Counted from the first letter of the stretch, positions 45,271 through 53,767 are shown. The stretch: 64,000 nt of DNA from an uncultured Lachnospiraceae bacterium (GCA_910577165.1 CAJTLX010000011.1:1-64000); one strand, 5' to 3'. The notes: generated from the letters alone by a model not told the origin. Numbers and translations: made by a program.

Positions 45271-45459
45271 AGTAGCTCTCCATCACAGACAAAATCTTAA
45301 AAACATTGTCTGCCATGACAGTGACCGGATTCTTCATCCTGCCCCCAGCCTGCAAAGTTTCAGGAACTTTGCATCTTCGGCATCTCATCCTTTCTTCTGC
45401 ATTCCCCTATGCCTGACATATCCTGCAGTCTACTCTTAATCGATGCGCCTCTACCTCTC
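45271..45459 (-). ncRNA. Lysine riboswitch (L-box)
   Basis: On the minus strand the leader of dapA shows the conserved L-box parts in order: AGAGGCGC near the 5' end, GATGCCGAAG, a hairpin in which GCAAAGTTCC faces GGAACTTTGC, GGCTGGGGGCAGG, TCACTG, and AGAGCTACTG closing the P1 helix. Lysine binding would favour premature termination, lowering dapA-dapB. I could not define the terminator stem with confidence, but a seven-T run follows at about 45175-45181. Confidence 0.85.
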
Positions 45460-45475
45460 TATATTATATGCTATT

Positions 45476-45504
45476 ATCTTATCATTGCATCCCCACCTTG
45501 TCAA
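45476..45504 (-). promoter_or_regulatory. Promoter of the lysine riboswitch-dapA operon
   Basis: TTGACA (45499-45504), a 17-bp spacer and TAAGAT (45476-45481) on the minus strand. A TATAAT at 45463-45468 also exists but would start transcription inside the aptamer. Confidence 0.6.
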
Positions 45505-45577
45505 GAACTAATTTTTATACAGACTTTAACTGCATAATTCCATGTATGTTTACACACATTAACATTCACATATATTG

Positions 45578-45625
45578 ATCGAGCGGGAGAGCTTTTTCCC
45601 CTCCTCCTCGTTGCGCGGGGCGTGT
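45578..45625 (+). repeat. Copy of the dispersed GAGTAG/GCGCGGGG repeat
   Basis: GAGCGGGAGAGC, five Ts, CCCCTCCTCCTCG, then GCGCGGGGCGTG. The order matches the copy at 48873-48932 but the stem is less exact. Confidence 0.35.
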
Positions 45626-45758
45626 TGCGTCAAAAACTGCCTTACATTCGGACCCATGTGCATAAAAAAATCGAGAATGAAGTCCTCATCGGCTCCATCC
45701 CCGATTCTTTACGTGAAAGGTTATATATTCTGGAACTTTATCCAATCTATCGCCCCTT

Positions 45759-46478
45759 TCAGATTTCACCCTCGCCCTCTTTTGGCATTTCCTCTGTCGT
45801 TGGCTCCATCGCTTCCATTTCTTCTTTCGTCGATGCGACCGGTGTCTCATCCTTCTCGATCAGATCAAGTTTGCTGACACTGACTTCATAGGCTACACGC
45901 TTCTCAAATTCTGTGTCGCTGAGCTTTTTCTGATACTCTCTGCTCTGAATGCGACCCCATACTTCCAAGTGCGCGCCCACTTCAAACCCGTCCGCAAATC
46001 TTGCATTCCGTCCCCAGCAGATACAAGGGATATAATCCGATTTGCCATACGGACGATTTACCGCGAGCAGGATGTCCGCGATCTCCCTGCCAAGCGGCGT
46101 TTTGCGGTACACTGGTGGCTTGCACACAAAACCGTCAAGATGTATGTAATTTGGTTTGTGCTCGCCTTCTGCGTGCTCCATCACTCTTACTTCCCTCGCA
46201 AAAACGGAGAGAACCAGACGGTTTTTGTTGTCTTCGTGGCGGTTGTAGGAGCGGAACTGCCCTGTGATCTCCATAAATTTTCCCTTGCAGGATTCCTTCA
46301 CATTCAATAGGCGCTCCGATACCATAACCGGAATGACATCGTAAGTATCACTCAAACGGTTTACGGATATCTCCATCAAATAAAAACCTTCCCCGAATAC
46401 GTCATGGCTGTACGTAAATTCACTTACGACTTCACCTGCCACGATTACCTGATTGTTGTCAAATACTTTATCTGTCAT
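45759..46478 (-). CDS. Single-stranded DNA-binding (OB-fold) protein, atypical
   Basis: A 239-aa protein with two OB-fold-like halves: about 8-105 (NNQVIVAGEVVSEF at the start) and about 110-210 (NYIHLDGFVCKPPVYRKTPLGREI, then IPCICWGRNA). The second half is closest to bacterial SSB. The acidic C-terminus ends in EGEGEI and lacks the DDDIPF-like tip of housekeeping SSB. This longer form is common in Clostridia and its role beside the main SSB is unclear. Confidence 0.75.
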   Translation of the reverse strand: MTDKVFDNNQVIVAGEVVSEFTYSHDVFGEGFYLMEISVNRLSDTYDVIPVMVSERLLNVKESCKGKFMEITGQFRSYNRHEDNKNRLVLSVFAREVRVMEHAEGEHKPNYIHLDGFVCKPPVYRKTPLGREIADILLAVNRPYGKSDYIPCICWGRNARFADGFEVGAHLEVWGRIQSREYQKKLSDTEFEKRVAYEVSVSKLDLIEKDETPVASTKEEMEAMEPTTEEMPKEGEGEI

Positions 46479-46543
46479 ATTTAACCTCTCTTTCCTTTGG
46501 TTCGTTAGAATTTCCTCGTAAACAAAGTATTCTCACAGGTATT

Positions 46544-46572
46544 ATTATATGTGGAAATAACTGGAATTGCAA
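46544..46572 (-). promoter_or_regulatory. Promoter of the SSB-like gene
   Basis: TTGCAA (46567-46572), a 17-bp spacer and TATAAT (46544-46549) on the minus strand, about 60 bases upstream of the start codon. Confidence 0.6.
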
Positions 46573-46926
46573 GTCTTTTTCATCAAAATTTTTTCTCATA
46601 ATAATACACTGTCCCTCTTTTTTCGCCTCGATTCATCACGAATCAATGTAGTTGATAGTTCCTCGTTTCCCATTATACACCATACTCAGGGAAAAAGGCA
46701 ATCATTTTTCTATATTTTTAGCACTTTTTAATCATTCCTTTATGTTTTGTTATACTTTAAGGATATATTTTCCCGATTCTTATTATTTTGTATCTTTTAA
46801 ATATATCTCTTCTCTTTTCTCTCCTTTCTCCTCCCTTTTTGCAATATCATTTTGTCTATTTTCCTGCCTCTTTCACGCCAAATTTCAGAAAAACTACACA
46901 AACTTTCTTTCCTGCCCGAAAAAAAC

Positions 46927-46954
46927 TTGTAAATTCGTTATAATATGGTAAGAT
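46927..46954 (+). promoter_or_regulatory. Likely promoter of typA
   Basis: TTGTAA (46927-46932), a 16-bp spacer and TAAGAT (46949-46954). A TATAAT at 46939-46944 is an alternative -10 but lacks a matching -35. Confidence 0.4.
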
Positions 46955-47033
46955 GTAGTGAGTATATCAGATGGGGGATTGACAACAAGAACGCCGGAGG
47001 TGTTCTTGAATAATAGAAGAATCGAGGGAACGT

Positions 47034-48860
47034 ATGAAAATGAAACGCGAAGATATCCGTAATATTGCAATTATTGCCCATGTCGATCATGGCAAGACTA
47101 CTTTAGTTGATGAACTTTTAAAACAGAGCGGTGTATTCCGGACAAATCAGGTTGTGGAAGAGCGCGTTATGGATTCGGGCGATATTGAGAAGGAGCGCGG
47201 CATCACCATCCTTGCCAAAAATACTGCCATCAATTATAATGGGGTCAAAATTAACATTATCGATACTCCTGGACATGCGGATTTCGGTGGCGAAGTGGAG
47301 CGCGTTCTAAAGATGGTCAACGGCGTTATTCTTGTGGTGGACGCTTTCGAGGGCGCGATGCCACAGACGAAATTCGTATTAAAAAAGGCACTTGAACTAA
47401 ACCTCCCCGTTATTGTCTGCATCAATAAGATCGACCGCCCGGAAGCGAGACCAAGGGAAGTAATCGATGAAGTTTTAGAACTTTTTATTGAGCTTGACGC
47501 GAGTGATACGCAGCTCGACTGCCCATTTGTCTTTGCCTCGGCAAAAACTGGTGTTGCCATCTTGGAACTTGAGGACAAGCCAGAAAATATGAAACCTTTG
47601 TTTGAAACCATTCTCGACTATATTCCCGCGCCGGAGGGCGATCCGGAGGAAGGCACACAGGTCTTAATCAGCACGATCGACTACAATGAATATGTTGGGC
47701 GTATCGGAATCGGAAAGGTGGATAATGGCAGGGTTAAAGTAAATCAGGATGTGGTTATTGTCAACCACCATGATCCGGAGAAGAGCAGGCGGGTGAAAAT
47801 CAGCAAGCTCTATGAGTTTGAGGGCTTAAAAAAGGTGGAGGTGACGGAGGCGGGAGTCGGCTCCATCGTCGCAATTTCCGGCATCCCGGATATTCATATT
47901 GGAGATACTATCTGCTCTGTTGAACACCCCTCCCCCATCCCGTTCCAAAAAATTTCCGAGCCGACGATCGCAATGAATTTTATTGTCAACGACAGCCCAC
48001 TTGCCGGGCAGGAGGGAAAATTTGTGACTTCCCGTCATCTGCGCGACCGGCTTTTTCGCGAGTTGAACACGGATGTTTCGCTGCGTGTGGAGGAGACCGA
48101 CACAACAGAAGCATTTAAAGTATCAGGGCGCGGTGAACTGCATCTGTCCGTTCTGATTGAAAGTATGCGGCGCGAGGGATATGAATTTGCTGTCAGCAAG
48201 GCAGAAGTGCTTTACCGAACGGATGAGGATGGCAGGAAGACAGAGCCGATGGAGCGTGCGTTTGTTGATGTTCCAGAAGAATTTTCTGGCACAGTAATTC
48301 AAAAACTCTCGGAGCGCAAGGGCGAACTCCTCGGTATGTCCACCGCCAATGGCGGCTATACGCGCTTGGAGTTTTTGATTCCCGCCAGGGGACTGATTGG
48401 CTATCGCGGTGAGTTTTTAACGGATACAAAGGGCAATGGAATCTTAAATACTGCCTTTGAGGGCTACAGCCCGTACAAGGGGGATATTCAATACCGCAAG
48501 ACCGGAAGTCTAATTGCGTTTGAATCAGGCGAAGCCATCACTTACGGGCTTTTTAACGCGCAGGAGCGCGGCACACTTTTTATCGGACCGGGCGAAAAGG
48601 TCTATGCGGGCATGGTGATCGGGCAGAACGGCAAGACGGAGGATGTGGAAGTGAATGTCTGCAAGAAAAAGCAGCTGACCAACACACGCTCTTCCAATGC
48701 GGACGAAGCTCTTCGCCTTGTCCCCCCAAAGGTTCTAAGCTTGGAACAGGCATTGGAATTTATTGATACAGATGAACTTTTGGAAGTTACGCCAAAATCC
48801 TTGCGCATCCGCAAAAAAATTCTTGATCCACTGCTGCGAAAACGCTCACAGCGCAAATAA
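47034..48860 (+). CDS. typA: Translational GTPase TypA/BipA
   Basis: A 608-aa ribosome-associated GTPase of the EF-G family. The G domain has AHVDHGKTTL (about 15-24), DTPGHADFGGEVER (switch II) and NKID; then come domains II, III, V and the TypA-specific C-terminal domain with LIPARGLIGYRGEF and NTRSSNADEAL. Full family length. The ATG at 47034 has GAGGGA about five bases upstream. Single-gene unit. Confidence 0.97.
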   Translation: MKMKREDIRNIAIIAHVDHGKTTLVDELLKQSGVFRTNQVVEERVMDSGDIEKERGITILAKNTAINYNGVKINIIDTPGHADFGGEVERVLKMVNGVILVVDAFEGAMPQTKFVLKKALELNLPVIVCINKIDRPEARPREVIDEVLELFIELDASDTQLDCPFVFASAKTGVAILELEDKPENMKPLFETILDYIPAPEGDPEEGTQVLISTIDYNEYVGRIGIGKVDNGRVKVNQDVVIVNHHDPEKSRRVKISKLYEFEGLKKVEVTEAGVGSIVAISGIPDIHIGDTICSVEHPSPIPFQKISEPTIAMNFIVNDSPLAGQEGKFVTSRHLRDRLFRELNTDVSLRVEETDTTEAFKVSGRGELHLSVLIESMRREGYEFAVSKAEVLYRTDEDGRKTEPMERAFVDVPEEFSGTVIQKLSERKGELLGMSTANGGYTRLEFLIPARGLIGYRGEFLTDTKGNGILNTAFEGYSPYKGDIQYRKTGSLIAFESGEAITYGLFNAQERGTLFIGPGEKVYAGMVIGQNGKTEDVEVNVCKKKQLTNTRSSNADEALRLVPPKVLSLEQALEFIDTDELLEVTPKSLRIRKKILDPLLRKRSQRK

Positions 48861-48872
48861 TGATAGGAGTTG

Positions 48873-48932
48873 AGTAGCGGAGAGTTTTTCTGGAGAATTC
48901 TTCTCCTCTACTCGCCGCGGGGCGCGCTAACA
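48873..48932 (+). repeat. Copy of the dispersed GAGTAG/GCGCGGGG repeat
   Basis: GAGTAGCGGAG and CTCCTCTACTC form a stem with one mismatch, then CGCGGGGCGCGC. The same order is seen at 43-72 (other strand) and roughly at 45578-45625. Confidence 0.5.
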
Positions 48933-48965
48933 ACTATCTTCTATTCGCGCTCCTGTGATATCAAA

Positions 48966-48998
48966 AAAACTCCGCTGTCCAAAGGACAGCGGAGTTTT
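48966..48998. terminator. Bidirectional terminator between typA and tRNA-Trp
   Basis: A perfect 15-bp stem (48966-48980 with 48984-48998) with a three-base AAA loop. The outer A/T pairs give U-runs in both directions. It lies 7 bases beyond the tRNA 3' end. Confidence 0.9.
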
Positions 48999-49004
48999 AA
49001 TATA

Positions 49005-49075
49005 CAGGGGTAGAAGGATTCGAACCCTCATTAACGGTTTTGGAGACCGGCATCCTACCCTTGGAAGATACCCCT
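49005..49075 (-). tRNA. tRNA-Trp (anticodon CCA)
   Basis: A 71-nt gene on the minus strand. The acceptor stem AGGGGTA/TACCCCT is perfect, with discriminator G; the D-arm is short; the anticodon loop reads CTCCAAA; the T-arm has TTCGAAT. The 3' CCA is not encoded. One mismatch occurs at the base of the anticodon stem. Confidence 0.93.
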
Positions 49076-49153
49076 ATGCATCGCTGAATGCTTTATCAGT
49101 ATACAATACTTAATGAAACTTGTCAAGAAAATTTTTCGATTTTCTTTGAAAAG

Positions 49154-49203
49154 CCAGGGGGAGCCATCCGTAAAGATTTTATTTCTCATCGGTGGCTCCC
49201 CTG
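49154..49203 (-). terminator. Terminator of the HPr-like gene
   Basis: A long stem (49156-49170 with 49190-49202) with two small bulges and a 19-base loop, about 60 bases past the stop codon. A short T-rich tail follows leftward. Confidence 0.65.
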
Positions 49204-49260
49204 CCTTTTACCTGCTATCTCGCACTTTGCAAAAACATTTTTCCACAAATCATCCGCATC

Positions 49261-49482
49261 CTAGCAGGCGAATTTCTGGCATAACTGATGGAACTGTGCA
49301 TTCTCTCCATGCATTGCTACTAATACTGGAAGCGATGCAAGGCTCAATACACCCAGGAACGATTTTGCATCCACAATCACTTTATTATAAGTCACGTCGA
49401 TGTCAAAATCACACTTTGTCGCAGCAGCAACAAACTCTTTCACATCATCCACACGATTAAATTTTACCAGATTCTTTTCCAT
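49261..49482 (-). CDS. HPr-like protein lacking the phosphorylatable histidine
   Basis: A 73-aa protein with the length and fold pattern of PTS HPr: strand, helix, VDAKSFLGVLSLASL (the site-2 region, equivalent to DAKSIMGVMSL). The segment where HPr has the His15 loop reads FNRVDDVKEFV, without the histidine. It therefore probably cannot carry phosphate and may be regulatory. The ATG at 49482 follows GAGGTGAG; a GTG three codons earlier lies in that site. Confidence 0.75.
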   Translation of the reverse strand: MEKNLVKFNRVDDVKEFVAAATKCDFDIDVTYNKVIVDAKSFLGVLSLASLPVLVAMHGENAQFHQLCQKFAC

Positions 49483-49508
49483 AATTCTCACCTCAACTTT
49501 CTGGAAGT

Positions 49509-49543
49509 ATGATATTTATATCATGTTTTCCATTCTACGTCAA
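49509..49543 (-). promoter_or_regulatory. Promoter of the HPr-like gene with a perfect dyad
   Basis: TTGACG (49538-49543), a 17-bp spacer and TATAAA (49515-49520) on the minus strand. A perfect 7-2-7 palindrome (49509-49524) covers the -10, an operator-like position for a repressor. Confidence 0.55.
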
Positions 49544-49772
49544 CAGTGAGTTTTCTATACCCCAAAGCAGAAAAAAATTAGCAAAATTTGTGAAATTTGT
49601 GGTATCTGTTCCTGCTTTAAAAAGATGTTTTAGTAAGTTTACCTAAACTTTTCTTGCGGTCGGTGGCGAAATATTTTGCGTTTTCGCTCAGTTTAGCAAA
49701 ATTTTAGAGATTTTTTTCGTTATTTTTCGGATCAGCCCATCTATTTTCCCGGAAAATACCTGAGAAAATATT

Positions 49773-50342
49773 CTAATCTTTGAGATTATGAATCAGATCA
49801 TAAGTTGTCGGCATATAAATTTCAGGAATTATAATCTGTACATCACCAAACATATGTTCTGCAAAGATCCGGCAGACCGCATCAAAAGCAGATTTTGTAT
49901 ACTTTACTGTCATCAGTGCGGCAATATGATCAAATGTCACCGGAGGGATTGCATATCCCCAGCAGCTTGTGTCCGTCCGGCAAAAGTGCAGTTCACTTAC
50001 ACAGGTCGGTGTAATCTCGTACTCCGCATTCTTTGCGTCATCCCGGCAGATAATGTGCAAATATTTTGTACCCGCATCCACCTTACACTCAAGGACACAT
50101 CGTTTTTGCTCCTCAATATTACTTATTCCGTCAAGTAATAAAATCGGCTGTTCATCATGACCGCGCATCTCAGGGATATTTGCGTTAAATTTAAGCTGAG
50201 GCTTCTTGTCGGTCTGCAAAAGATTGATCAACCGGTCAATGCTGGTCTGATCCATAACCTCCTCGCCAACCTTACTTTTCTGCAAAAAATCAAGCAGGGT
50301 ATCAATTTCTGTCTGCGAAAGTAAAGCCATATTCTGATTCAT
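49773..50342 (-). CDS. Unknown protein with FliM/FliN-like N-terminal motif
   Basis: A 189-aa soluble protein. Its start, LSQTEIDTLLDFL (residues 8-20), closely matches the CheY-P-binding peptide at the N-terminus of FliM and FliY (LSQ.EIDALL). A second similar segment, MDQTSIDRLINLL, lies at about 30-42. The rest (about 50-189) is an alpha/beta domain I do not recognise, with several cysteines. AAGGATGG precedes the ATG. No flagellar gene is in the window. Confidence 0.6.
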   Translation of the reverse strand: MNQNMALLSQTEIDTLLDFLQKSKVGEEVMDQTSIDRLINLLQTDKKPQLKFNANIPEMRGHDEQPILLLDGISNIEEQKRCVLECKVDAGTKYLHIICRDDAKNAEYEITPTCVSELHFCRTDTSCWGYAIPPVTFDHIAALMTVKYTKSAFDAVCRIFAEHMFGDVQIIIPEIYMPTTYDLIHNLKD

Positions 50343-50393
50343 AATCTGTTACCATCCTTTCCTGATCTTCCATTTTTATTAAAGGTATGTGAA

Positions 50394-51857
50394 CTACTCC
50401 TTTGCAAAACTTGCCAGAGCCGTCCACATCACCGCATTTCTTTCCCATATCGTCGAAAATTCAGCCGCTGCAAGCGGTGCTGTCCCGACACCGATCTCTA
50501 TCGTGGCTGAAGGAATCCCTTCTGCCATCACCAGCCAATCCCCATAGCCCGCCGCATCCTGCTTATCCGTCGCCGCGTAGCGAATCTCATTGCGGTTGAC
50601 CGCGTGAATAGTCTCTGCTAAGTTATTACACACTCTCCGAAGTTCTCCGGTCTGTCCATAATCCCAATAGATCACGCTTCCGGAGGCATGGTAGCTGATG
50701 GCAAGTGCGGGATTTAATTCCCTGGTGCGCCTTATCAGTGCCGCCGTCTCCGGCTCTGAACCGGGAGCACTGCCCTTATATTTCATCGCACCGGGAAAGG
50801 CTGCACCAGAATACTCTGCAAAACCATAGTCAAAATTTCGGTTTAAGTCCACGCCACTCGCATTTGCCTTCCAATATTTTAAATAATCTTCAAATGAAGC
50901 ACTCGTCTGTCCATTGTTTAGGTCACGGTCATACCACTCTCTAATCTTAGCACGCATATTGGCATTTGAAATACCATTTAGCCCATACTGGCTGATTGCA
51001 ATCCCATCCGGATTCATCATCGGCATCAGATGTACGGATACCATATCAAAAAGTTTCTCCAGCGTAATCCCACCATACAGAGTATCCTTTGGCAGACAGA
51101 GATAAAATTCTAGCTGTGCCATCACAAGCTGCGAAGTCATATATTCCCTCGCATGAATACCCGCCTGAATAATAATCGTTTTTGCGGCAGTCGGACTGCC
51201 AAAGACCACTTCATAAATATCACGCCCATCGGCACTCACACCAATGGACTGGTAATCAAACGTCTCCGGATAACGGCTTTTAAGTTCCTCCAAATCGCTG
51301 CGCATCTCATCGTATGAGTAAATTTGTTTACTCGTATCAACGATGGTCATTTTTTTTTTTGCATCCGCCACAACTGCGCTGGATAGCGAATCATTCACCC
51401 CCGCGCTTTTTTTGTCCGAGAGATATTTCGCAAATGCGTAGACTTCCTGATCATTATACAAAAGCTTATCCCACTCCGTTCCTTTCTCAAGCCGCACAAA
51501 GGAATCCCCATATTTTGCCTTTGCGACAACTTCGGATTCTAAGGATGGCGCAGTGCGCAAATTAAGTACGGAAACTGCGACATAGACGATATCCTCCAGC
51601 TCAGGTTCCCCCGGTATAGGAATAGGGGTCAAATCATCCGTGCTTGGCGGCGTATTTGTATCTTCTGGCGTAGGAGTTGGCTGTTCATCCACTACCGGCT
51701 CCGTTTCTAATTTTGCCGTATGCTCATACCCCTTTGCGGTTTCCATCGGCACCAGCCCGTCTTTTGGTTGCTCTTTTTTGCCACACGAAGCTAAGAAAAG
51801 CACTGCCGCGAGAACATAGACCATCTTTCTTCCTGCACATTTTATTCCTCTTATCAT
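50394..51857 (-). CDS. M14 family zinc carboxypeptidase lipoprotein with SH3 domain
   Basis: A 487-aa exported lipoprotein. The lipobox is LASC with the acylated cysteine at about 25; a Pro/Thr-rich linker, a bacterial SH3 domain (about 92-150) and an M14 peptidase domain (about 180-487) follow. Zinc ligands are in HAREYMTS (His, Glu) and ISYHASG; GVDLNRNFD and the general-base Glu in ATIEIG are present. It probably trims wall peptides. An 11-A run lies within the coding sequence (plus-strand Ts at 51350-51360). Confidence 0.88.
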   Translation of the reverse strand: MIRGIKCAGRKMVYVLAAVLFLASCGKKEQPKDGLVPMETAKGYEHTAKLETEPVVDEQPTPTPEDTNTPPSTDDLTPIPIPGEPELEDIVYVAVSVLNLRTAPSLESEVVAKAKYGDSFVRLEKGTEWDKLLYNDQEVYAFAKYLSDKKSAGVNDSLSSAVVADAKKKMTIVDTSKQIYSYDEMRSDLEELKSRYPETFDYQSIGVSADGRDIYEVVFGSPTAAKTIIIQAGIHAREYMTSQLVMAQLEFYLCLPKDTLYGGITLEKLFDMVSVHLMPMMNPDGIAISQYGLNGISNANMRAKIREWYDRDLNNGQTSASFEDYLKYWKANASGVDLNRNFDYGFAEYSGAAFPGAMKYKGSAPGSEPETAALIRRTRELNPALAISYHASGSVIYWDYGQTGELRRVCNNLAETIHAVNRNEIRYAATDKQDAAGYGDWLVMAEGIPSATIEIGVGTAPLAAAEFSTIWERNAVMWTALASFAKE

Positions 51858-51923
51858 CCCTACCTCCGTACATATCGCAGAAAAGCAAAATCTTCCTGCT
51901 AAAACCTGTAATTTCCCGCAAAC

Positions 51924-52346
51924 CTACTCCTTCGGTTCACAACCGCCAACGGCCTCTCTAAGCTCCTCAAGCACCTCCTGCGCAAGCGCAATATCCTCCT
52001 CCATCCGATGTATCATATCGCTGCCAACTTCCGCTGTCGTCATCACGCTTTGTAACTGCTGTGCAAACTGTTCCGCAGATTTCATATTCTGTTCGCTCGC
52101 CTGTAAGAGACGCTCATTCTCTTCTTCCCCCGCCTCGTGATCCGCTTTTCCGAGTGCGTCCGCAATCTCCATATTTGTTATATCCATGGAAGAAAAAACT
52201 TCCTGCACGCTCATCGCAAGTGAGCGAATCTCCATGAGCAGTTTATCATGTTCATTCAGTGCATTAAACGCGCTCTGCCCCGCCTGAAGCTGCGCCTGCG
52301 ACAAGCGTTCCACCCCTTTACGCCATTCGTTTACGACATTTTTCAT
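51924..52346 (-). CDS. Coiled-coil protein of unknown function
   Basis: A 140-aa acidic protein, predicted almost wholly helical with heptad-like patterning from residue 10 to 130 (rich in Glu, Ala, Gln, Leu). No signal peptide or membrane segment. It resembles the signalling helices of chemoreceptors in composition only. It starts 8 bp after radA and is probably co-transcribed with it. Confidence 0.6.
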   Translation of the reverse strand: MKNVVNEWRKGVERLSQAQLQAGQSAFNALNEHDKLLMEIRSLAMSVQEVFSSMDITNMEIADALGKADHEAGEEENERLLQASEQNMKSAEQFAQQLQSVMTTAEVGSDMIHRMEEDIALAQEVLEELREAVGGCEPKE

Positions 52347-52354
52347 TGACTATT

Positions 52355-53749
52355 TTACCTTTCCAACACTCCGAACAAATCCCTGACATTTTTCACGCCG
52401 ATCAGGGCAATTCCCCCGGATTCTTTGCGATTTTTTCTGATACTCTCCAAATTGGCATACGGCAGGATGCACTGCGCATAACCTAATTTCTGCGCCTCTG
52501 CAACGCGCTGCAAAGCCATGGAAACCGCTCGGACTTCCCCTGTCAGACCCACCTCGCCAAAAACAATTGCGCGCTCCGGTGCCTCCTTGTTCTTGTAGCT
52601 TGAAAGTATGGCAAATACCACTGCCAGGTCAAGTGCGGGTTCATTGATGCGCATTCCCCCCGCCACATTGATATAGGCATCGCAGTAGGCAAGCGGAATG
52701 CCAAGCCGTTTTTCCAACACTGCCAAAAGCAGATTGACGCGGTTGTAATCCATGCCGGCCGCCGTGCGTCTTGGCATATTGAAATTTGTCTGACACACAA
52801 GTGCCTGCACTTCCACAAGCATCGTCCGGCTGCCCTCGATTGTTGCCGCCACAACCGAACCCGGCTCATTTTCCGGTCTTCCCTCAAGCAGGTATTCCGA
52901 AGGGTTTAAAATCTGTGCAAGCCCATTTGATCTCATCTCAAATACACCAATCTCATTTGTTGAGCCAAAACGATTTTTTACCGCCCGCAAAATACGGTAG
53001 GATACTGCATTTTCCCCCTCAAAATACAGAACAGTATCCACCATATGCTCTAGCACACGAGGTCCTGCCACCACGCCTTCCTTTGTCACATGCCCTACAA
53101 TAAAGATCGACACACCCTCCCCTTTAGCTAAGCGCATCAGACTCCCCGTCGTCTCGCGCACTTGACTGACTGATCCGGGCGAAGCCTGAATATCCTCCCT
53201 AAACATTGTCTGGATGGAATCAATCACAACAACTTCCGGCTTTTCAGAAAGAATTGCTGCCTCGACCGCATCAAGATTGGTCTCCGCAAGCAGCAAAAGC
53301 TTTCCGGACGGCTCCTCCAGGCGATCGGCACGCATTTTTATCTGCTGCGGCGACTCCTCGCCGGAGATGTAGAGTACTTTATGCTCCCGCTCTGCCAAAA
53401 TGCTGCAGGTCTGCAACAGAAGTGTAGATTTGCCAATGCCAGGATCACCGCCAACCAGGACAAGTGACCCCGGCACAATTCCGCCGCCAAGCACGCGATC
53501 AAGCTCCCCGATTCCCGTGCAGAGCCGCTCCTGAAAAGTCTGCGCTACCTCGGAAAGTTTCTGGGGAGTCATCCGCCTCTCCCCAAAAACTCCCTTCCCC
53601 GCAAACGATGCACCCCCCGCATTTTTTCTTTGCACTGGTTCCTCCACAAAAGAATTCCAGGTTTTACAGCTCGGACACTGCCCTAACCATTTTGACGATT
53701 CATATCCGCACTCGTTGCAGAAAAATACATTTTTCACTTTGGCTGCCAT
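52355..53749 (-). CDS. radA: DNA repair protein RadA
   Basis: A 464-aa RecA-like helicase that promotes branch migration in recombination. The N-terminal C4 zinc finger (CNECG at 11-15, CPSC at 25-28), Walker A GGDPGIGKSTLL (about 99-110), the RadA signature KNRFG (about 257-261) and the Lon-protease-like C-terminal domain are all present. In Firmicutes it commonly follows the clpC operon, as here. Confidence 0.96.
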   Translation of the reverse strand: MAAKVKNVFFCNECGYESSKWLGQCPSCKTWNSFVEEPVQRKNAGGASFAGKGVFGERRMTPQKLSEVAQTFQERLCTGIGELDRVLGGGIVPGSLVLVGGDPGIGKSTLLLQTCSILAEREHKVLYISGEESPQQIKMRADRLEEPSGKLLLLAETNLDAVEAAILSEKPEVVVIDSIQTMFREDIQASPGSVSQVRETTGSLMRLAKGEGVSIFIVGHVTKEGVVAGPRVLEHMVDTVLYFEGENAVSYRILRAVKNRFGSTNEIGVFEMRSNGLAQILNPSEYLLEGRPENEPGSVVAATIEGSRTMLVEVQALVCQTNFNMPRRTAAGMDYNRVNLLLAVLEKRLGIPLAYCDAYINVAGGMRINEPALDLAVVFAILSSYKNKEAPERAIVFGEVGLTGEVRAVSMALQRVAEAQKLGYAQCILPYANLESIRKNRKESGGIALIGVKNVRDLFGVLER

Positions 53750-53767
53750 AAAAATGCTCCCATCTGA

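Larger units (their letters stand above)
45116..45758. other. 643-bp gap: riboswitch leader of dapA and the 3' side of the SSB-like gene
   Basis: From left to right it holds the dapA leader with a T-run near 45175-45181, the lysine aptamer, the dapA promoter, and then a stretch to 45758 where the only thing seen is a repeat-like copy at 45578-45625. Confidence 0.7.
46479..47033. other. 555-bp gap between the SSB-like gene and typA
   Basis: It contains the leftward SSB promoter (46544-46572), a long pyrimidine-rich AT stretch without a convincing gene, the likely typA promoter near 46927-46954 and a small leader hairpin at 46986-47008. Confidence 0.6.

Noticed and set aside
45575..45891. Two overlapping rightward frames next to the SSB-like gene
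   Set aside because: They extend antisense into the SSB-like coding sequence and show no start signal or recognisable domain.
46652..46951. 99-codon rightward frame in the pyrimidine-rich gap before typA
   Set aside because: Strong Phe/Ser/Leu bias follows from the T- and C-rich DNA; no ribosome-binding site; it covers the likely typA promoter.
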